Part shown: one piece after another, positions 60,189 to 64,000 of the stretch | How positions within the stretch are numbered: position 1 is the first letter of the stretch | How the letters are laid out: each line of letters opens with the position of its first letter | From: Mesorhizobium sp. INR15 | GTDB taxonomy: Bacteria > Pseudomonadota > Alphaproteobacteria > Rhizobiales > Rhizobiaceae | Assembly: GCF_015500075.1 (NCBI RefSeq) | Contig: NZ_CP045496.1 | Span: 4,908,001-4,972,000, forward strand | Direction of reading: 5' to 3' | DNA: 64,000 nt | The notes under the pieces: generated by a model | Databases searched by the model: none | What the model was told of the DNA's origin: nothing | The model's input: only the letters and a program-made list of their open reading frames with translations | Program-made: the position numbers and the translations under genes

Positions 60189-61106
60189 ATGAGCGTTCAG
60201 ACCACCGAGTACACCGTTTCCGAAATCCGCTCTCCGGCGAGCTTCATCACAAGCCGCGTCTTCATCTACGGCGCGCTGGTGTTCTGGGCTTTCATCTGCC
60301 TGTTCCCGATCTACTGGACGATAACCACCTCGTTCAAATCGGCGGTCGACGTCACGCAAGGCCATCTCATCCCTTTCATCGACTTCCAGCCGGACTGGAA
60401 GGGCTGGCGATCGCTCGGCCTCTCGCCGGACTCGATCTTCCAGACATCCACGGTGCGTGACGAGTTCTTCAAGCGCTTCATGAACTCGGTCATCACCTCG
60501 GTCGGGGCGTCGAGCCTCGCCATCGTCATCGGCAGCCTGGCGGCCTACGGCCTCACGCGCTACCGCTATCACTTCGCCTGGTTCAAGAACGAGGACATTT
60601 CGTTCTTCTTCCTGTCGCAACTGATCCTGCCGCCGGTGGTGCTGGCATTGCCCTTCCTGGTGCTTTACCGGGAAGTCGGCTTGCTCGACACGCGCATCGG
60701 GCTGATCCTGCTCTACACGCTGATGGTGCTGCCGATCGTCATCTGGATCATGCGCGACCAGTTCAACTCCATTCCGGTCGAGCTCGAAGAAGCGGCCCTT
60801 GTCGACGGCCTTTCGATCTGGGGCGCCTTCTTCCGCATCGTCATGCCAATCGCGCTGCCGGGCATGGTCGCCGCCTTCATCCTGGCGATGGTGCTGTGCT
60901 GGAACGAGTATTTCTTCGCCGCACTGCTGACCTCCACCGACGCCAAGACGATACCCGTGATGGTGGCTAGCCAGACCGGCTCGCAAGGCATCAACTGGTG
61001 GTCGATGGCAGCGCTTGCCACCGCCGCGATCGCGCCGCTAGCCGTCATCGGCATCGCGCTCGAGCGCTATCTGATCATGGGCATGACAGCGGGAGCGGTG
61101 AAGTAG
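60189..61106 (+). CDS. Sugar ABC permease (MalG type)
   Basis: A 305-residue CUT1 permease with six hydrophobic helices and the EAA loop VELEEAALVDGLSIWGAFFRIVMP (about residues 199-222). The start is ATG 60189, 11 bases after the MalF-like gene; a longer apparent frame through the MalF-like gene is a shadow. Confidence 0.92.
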   Translation: MSVQTTEYTVSEIRSPASFITSRVFIYGALVFWAFICLFPIYWTITTSFKSAVDVTQGHLIPFIDFQPDWKGWRSLGLSPDSIFQTSTVRDEFFKRFMNSVITSVGASSLAIVIGSLAAYGLTRYRYHFAWFKNEDISFFFLSQLILPPVVLALPFLVLYREVGLLDTRIGLILLYTLMVLPIVIWIMRDQFNSIPVELEEAALVDGLSIWGAFFRIVMPIALPGMVAAFILAMVLCWNEYFFAALLTSTDAKTIPVMVASQTGSQGINWWSMAALATAAIAPLAVIGIALERYLIMGMTAGAVK

Positions 61107-61109
61107 GCC

Positions 61110-61424
61110 ATGGCCGCCAGATACTGGTTCGCACGCAACATTCGCGTCGGCCACCAGGGCTATGACCGCTATGGCAAGGGCGTGATGCCGATCAGTTGGG
61201 AAGGCCGGGCGGTGATCGCCGGCTTCATTGCCGCCATGATCAGCGGCGGTCTGTCCATGCTGTTTATCGGGCTCTACACCAGCCTCTTTGCCCTCGGGAT
61301 CGCGCTGTTCGTCATCCTCGCCATTGCCGGCGGCGGCACCTTCATCTGGGCCGTGGCAACGAAGAGCGACCCGGACAAGAGCATGGCCGAGTATCGGGCG
61401 GAGCGGCAGAAGAATAGAGCCTAG
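61110..61424 (+). CDS. Small membrane protein of the CUT1 operon
   Basis: A 104-residue protein with two hydrophobic helices (about residues 31-55 and 60-83) and a charged C-terminal tail ending DPDKSMAEYRAERQKNRA. It begins 3 bases after the MalG-type gene, so it is part of the operon. I do not recognise a family with certainty; small membrane proteins at this place are found with other rhizobial sugar permeases. Its stop (TAG) interlocks with the stop of the creatininase-family gene on the other strand within one CTAG. Confidence 0.75.
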   Translation: MAARYWFARNIRVGHQGYDRYGKGVMPISWEGRAVIAGFIAAMISGGLSMLFIGLYTSLFALGIALFVILAIAGGGTFIWAVATKSDPDKSMAEYRAERQKNRA

Positions 61425-62164
61425 CGCGTCAGGATGGTGCGCAGATGGTCCATGATCATGGCGACGCCCGTTTGCCCGAGTTCGGCTGACGCATCCTTGG
61501 CGCTTGCCGTGTACCAGCTCTTGTTGTCACTGAAATGCGCGGCGTCCACGGCATCGGGACACAGCGCCAGCATCAGCGACGTTTCACCGATCCCCGCATG
61601 GTCGAACGGGTATTTACCGTTCATCTGCGCCGGCATCAGCGGGTGGACCTGCACCCAGTTGAAGAAATTGCCGCCTTCCGCATGTTCGGCGTAGTAGCCA
61701 GCCATCGCCTCCGAGCCCCACCAGCCTTCGCCGCGTTCCTTTTCGAGAAAGCGGAAGATCGCTTGCCGGCCGGCGGTCTTGAAGGCGAGATCGGTCGGCA
61801 TGCCGGCCGCGAAATTCTCGGTCTGGTGGTGGATGATGGCGTGGATGTTGCGAAAGCCGATGCGCAGCAGGCCATAGAAAAGTTCCTCCGCGAAAGGTGC
61901 CAGCGCATGGCCGCCAACCTGCACTGAGCCACTGCCTTCCGGCGCCGCCACCGCGTAGCTTGCCGCGCCGTAGTAGAAGGATGGAAGGATGACGATGTCC
62001 CTCTCCTTCTCGAACAGCTCCAGCGTCTTGATGACGGCCAGCGTATCCATGCCGACAGCCATGTGCTCGCCATGGTATTCCAGCACGCCGAGCGGCAGGA
62101 CGATCGGCCAGTTCTCAGCGATCGCCTTGCGAATCTGGTGCGGCAGCATGAGTTCGTAGCGCAT
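61421..62164 (-). CDS. Creatininase-family amidohydrolase
   Basis: A 247-residue metal-dependent hydrolase of the creatininase superfamily. Metal ligands are seen in LPLGVLEYHGEHMAVGMDT (E/H/D, about residues 23-41) and FDHAGIGETSLML (E near residue 193), plus the internal HHQTENFAAG. The fold also includes enzymes for sugar-derived lactams, lactone or guanidine compounds; creatinine is not implied. It is followed by the SIS-domain gene on the same strand (6-base gap). Confidence 0.86.
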   Translation of the reverse strand: MRYELMLPHQIRKAIAENWPIVLPLGVLEYHGEHMAVGMDTLAVIKTLELFEKERDIVILPSFYYGAASYAVAAPEGSGSVQVGGHALAPFAEELFYGLLRIGFRNIHAIIHHQTENFAAGMPTDLAFKTAGRQAIFRFLEKERGEGWWGSEAMAGYYAEHAEGGNFFNWVQVHPLMPAQMNGKYPFDHAGIGETSLMLALCPDAVDAAHFSDNKSWYTASAKDASAELGQTGVAMIMDHLRTILTR

Positions 62165-62170
62165 GGGCGT

Positions 62171-62807
62171 CTATTCCATGTTGGTGTGACGGGCGCGCAT
62201 GGCTTCGGGCGAGGCTCCGGTCAGGGACTTGAGCTTCAGCACCATCACCTCGAAGAGCAGGAACAATGCGCCTTCGAACACCGAACCCATAGGCAATACG
62301 GAAGTCCGCTGCGAACCCTGATCGTCGGCCATGGTCTGCGCTGGAATGAGCAGCGTGAAATCAGCGAGTCTTGCCGCACTGGCCCCAGCTTGGGCAGTCA
62401 GCAGGAGGCTCGCGGCGCCAGCGTCGCGCGCGACCTGCATCAGGGTCAGCACGGTCGAGGTTTCACCCGGGCCGGAACTGACCAGGAAGACGTCGCCGGG
62501 TCCCAGCGGCGGCGTTGTCATGTCGCCGACCATCGAGACCGGCAGGCCAAGATGGTAGAGACGCATGGCGAAACCCTTGACCTGCAAGGCCTCACGGCCG
62601 CAGCCATAGGCTACGATCTGCTTCGCGCCGGCCAGCATGGCACAGGCGGCATCGATGCCGCCGTCGTCTATTCCGGCCAGGACGGAACCAAGCTCACCCA
62701 GAGCGATCGTAAACAGGTTGTCGTCGGTATTGCTCGCGCGCAAAACAGCCTCGAACTCTTCCGGAGATTGTCGCTCGTGGTTTCACGAACAGCTTGATTT
62801 CGTTCAT
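62171..62807 (-). pseudogene. SIS-domain sugar isomerase, apparent N-terminal frameshift
   Basis: A SIS-fold protein (6-phospho-3-hexuloisomerase-like; landmarks AYGCGREALQVKGFAMRL, GDVFLVSSGPGETSTVL, SVLPMGSVFEGALFLLFE). The open frame from 62743 begins with TTG, and the residues just before it, NHERQSPEEFEAVL, are in the same frame but are cut by a TGA. An ATG at 62807 starts MNEIKLFV in the next frame; removing one A of the minus-strand GAAACC (plus 62781-62783) would join the two into MNEIKLFV-NHERQSPEEFEAVLRASNTDD, a normal N-terminus. So this is a one-base insertion, recent pseudogene or a sequencing error; alternatively the TTG start makes a shortened protein. Confidence 0.7.
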
Positions 62808-62909
62808 GCTACCACCGTGAAAATCCGTGTCCAACGCTCCGCGGTGCTTTTGCAGGGCCACGGGCATGATAGTGTCATGTCAGACAAATCAGCCAGGAAA
62901 CAGCAGGAC

Positions 62910-63932
62910 ATGAAGACACGGCATTTCGACCGCATCGGCAATGGTGGCATCACCTTTACCGAGCTCGGCTTCGGCACCGCGCCACTCGGCAATCTTTACC
63001 GTGCTCTTTCAGACGAGGACGCCAATGCCACCCTGGAGGCCGCATGGCGGACCGGCTGCCGTTACTTCGACACCGCGCCGCTCTACGGCCTTGGCCTGTC
63101 CGAGACACGGCTCAACCCGTTCCTGAGGTCCAAGCAGCGCGATGAGTATGTGCTGTCGAGCAAGGTCGGTCGCCTCATGCGCGCCTGCGCGCCGGATCAG
63201 CGCACAGGCATCGGCAAGTTCTTCGACACGCCGTCACGGCAGGAGGTTTTCGACTACAGCTATGATGGCGTCATGCGCTCCTTTGAAGCCTCGCTGGAGC
63301 GCCTTGGCGTCGACCGCATCGATATCCTCTACGTGCATGACGTCGACATCTTCACCCATGGCAGCAAGGAGGCCTCCGACCAGCGCATCGAGGAATTCAT
63401 GCGCTCCGGTTACTACGGGCTTCTGGCGCTGCGCGATCAGGGCGTCATCAAGGCTTTTGGCGGTGGCATCAACGAATGGCAGGTTGCCCAGACCCTCGCC
63501 GAGCGCGGCGATTTCGATCTGTTCCTGCTTGCCGGCCGCTATACGTTGCTGGAACAGGAGGCGCTTGCTACCTTCCTGCCGCTCTGCCAGGCACGTGGCA
63601 TCGGCATCACTCTCGGCGGCCCCTACAATTCCGGGATCCTAGCCAGCGGGCCGAAGCCAGGGGCATACTACAACTATTCCGAAGCCCCCAAGGAAATCCT
63701 CGACCGCGTCGCACGCATCGAGGCGGTCTGCGCACGCCATGGCGTGCGGTTGATCGAGGCCGCCCTGCAGTTTCCACTGCTGCATCCCTCGGTCGTCTCG
63801 GTGATCCCCGGTGGCCAGCGGCCAGGCGAGGTGGAAAGCAACCGGTCGCTGCTCGACACCAACCTGCCCGCAGCGCTCTGGGCCGACCTGAAGACGGAAG
63901 GGCTGATGCGCGCTGATGCGCCGACGGCCTGA
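62910..63932 (+). CDS. Aldo-keto reductase, D-threo-aldose/L-fucose dehydrogenase type
   Basis: A 340-residue NAD(P)-dependent TIM-barrel oxidoreductase. GFGTAPLGNLYRALSDEDAN is the N-terminal strand; the catalytic tetrad is visible as YFDTAPLYGLG (Asp, Tyr), SSKVGRLM (Lys) and a following H in DRIDILYVHDVD. The C-terminal SVIPGGQRPGEVESN binds NADPH. Bacterial members oxidise L-fucose or other D-threo-aldoses. ATG 62910 has AGGAAA at good spacing; an in-frame ATG at 62877 is possible. It fits the neighbouring FucU-like mutarotase. Confidence 0.87.
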   Translation: MKTRHFDRIGNGGITFTELGFGTAPLGNLYRALSDEDANATLEAAWRTGCRYFDTAPLYGLGLSETRLNPFLRSKQRDEYVLSSKVGRLMRACAPDQRTGIGKFFDTPSRQEVFDYSYDGVMRSFEASLERLGVDRIDILYVHDVDIFTHGSKEASDQRIEEFMRSGYYGLLALRDQGVIKAFGGGINEWQVAQTLAERGDFDLFLLAGRYTLLEQEALATFLPLCQARGIGITLGGPYNSGILASGPKPGAYYNYSEAPKEILDRVARIEAVCARHGVRLIEAALQFPLLHPSVVSVIPGGQRPGEVESNRSLLDTNLPAALWADLKTEGLMRADAPTA

Positions 63933-63954
63933 TCCGGAGCAGCTGAAAAATGTG

Positions 63955-63986
63955 CAAAAGAAAAGCCGGGCAAGCCCGGCTTTTCT
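63955..63986. terminator. Bidirectional-type terminator after the aldo-keto reductase
   Basis: Perfect 10-bp stem AAAAGCCGGG ... CCCGGCTTTT (63961-63970 and 63975-63984) with loop CAAG and A/T runs on both sides, 28 bases after the stop. Confidence 0.9.
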
Positions 63987-64000
63987 GGTCTCTGAAAGGA

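Noticed and set aside
59268..61106. Apparent 612-residue fusion of two permeases
   Set aside because: The first half is a shadow of the MalF-type gene; the true MalG-type gene starts at 60189.

Overview
The window is a gene-dense, GC-rich chromosomal stretch of an alphaproteobacterium of the order Hyphomicrobiales, most like Mesorhizobium or a close relative. The evidence is the suf operon order (sufS2-sufB-orf-sufC-sufD-sufS-sufT-sufA) with an Irr-type iron control element upstream, an rgtE/rgtF-like LPS cluster, the large number of sugar and oligopeptide ABC operons with ROK regulators, and intergenic palindromes of the kind rhizobia carry. The genus is an inference from gene content, not from a marker-gene comparison. 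I see no insertion sequence, prophage, CRISPR array or plasmid gene.

Left part (1-23.2 kb), mainly housekeeping. After the end of an NAD(P)-binding oxidoreductase come a DUF3008-type small protein, an RNB-domain exoribonuclease, murI, a membrane protein, a TrmJ-type RNA methyltransferase, icd, a GST, a glycosyltransferase-like protein of unknown role, an AraC-GyrI regulator, alaS and recA (both followed by hairpin terminators; recA has near-consensus LexA boxes). Then come the pseudouridine salvage pair psuK-psuG, a TfoX-N protein, a GFA-fold protein and an eight-gene suf iron-sulfur operon on the minus strand (23225 down to 15871).

Middle (23.4-38.8 kb). A small alpha/beta hydrolase, a PaiB-like FMN-binding protein and a RibD-C/DHFR-like protein are followed by a four-gene envelope cluster (GT2, LAB_N protein, GT39, PAP2 phosphatase) that resembles rhizobial genes for lipid A or core galacturonosylation and dephosphorylation. 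Next are tyrS, a giant AsmA/YhdP-like protein, a Bcp peroxiredoxin, an M23 peptidase and an M20/M24 hydrolase pair.

Right part (38.9-64 kb), catabolic. Three ABC import systems sit side by side. (1) ROK1, an ATPase, a periplasmic binding protein, a permease, an SDR and a GNAT form a CUT2-type sugar operon. (2) ROK2 faces a minus-strand operon of a family-5 binding protein, DppB/C/D/F-like subunits, a GNAT and a cytoplasmic GH20 hexosaminidase, which together look like an amino-sugar oligosaccharide (chitobiose-like) uptake and cleavage module. (3) A CUT1-type system has a Tat-signal binding protein, two permeases and a small membrane protein on one strand, and a divergent MsmK/UgpC ATPase, RbsD/FucU mutarotase and ribokinase. 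A creatininase-family enzyme, a SIS-domain protein with an apparent frameshift and an aldo-keto reductase follow. tRNA-Asp(GTC) and tRNA-Val(TAC) lie between systems 2 and 3.

The points most worth checking are the Irr box at the suf operon, the membrane protein between sufB and sufC, the frameshifted SIS gene, strong hairpins at the same place (after the binding-protein gene) in two unrelated ABC operons, a 32-bp element shared by the ROK1/M24 intergenic region and the promoter of the oligosaccharide operon, and three interspersed palindromes.
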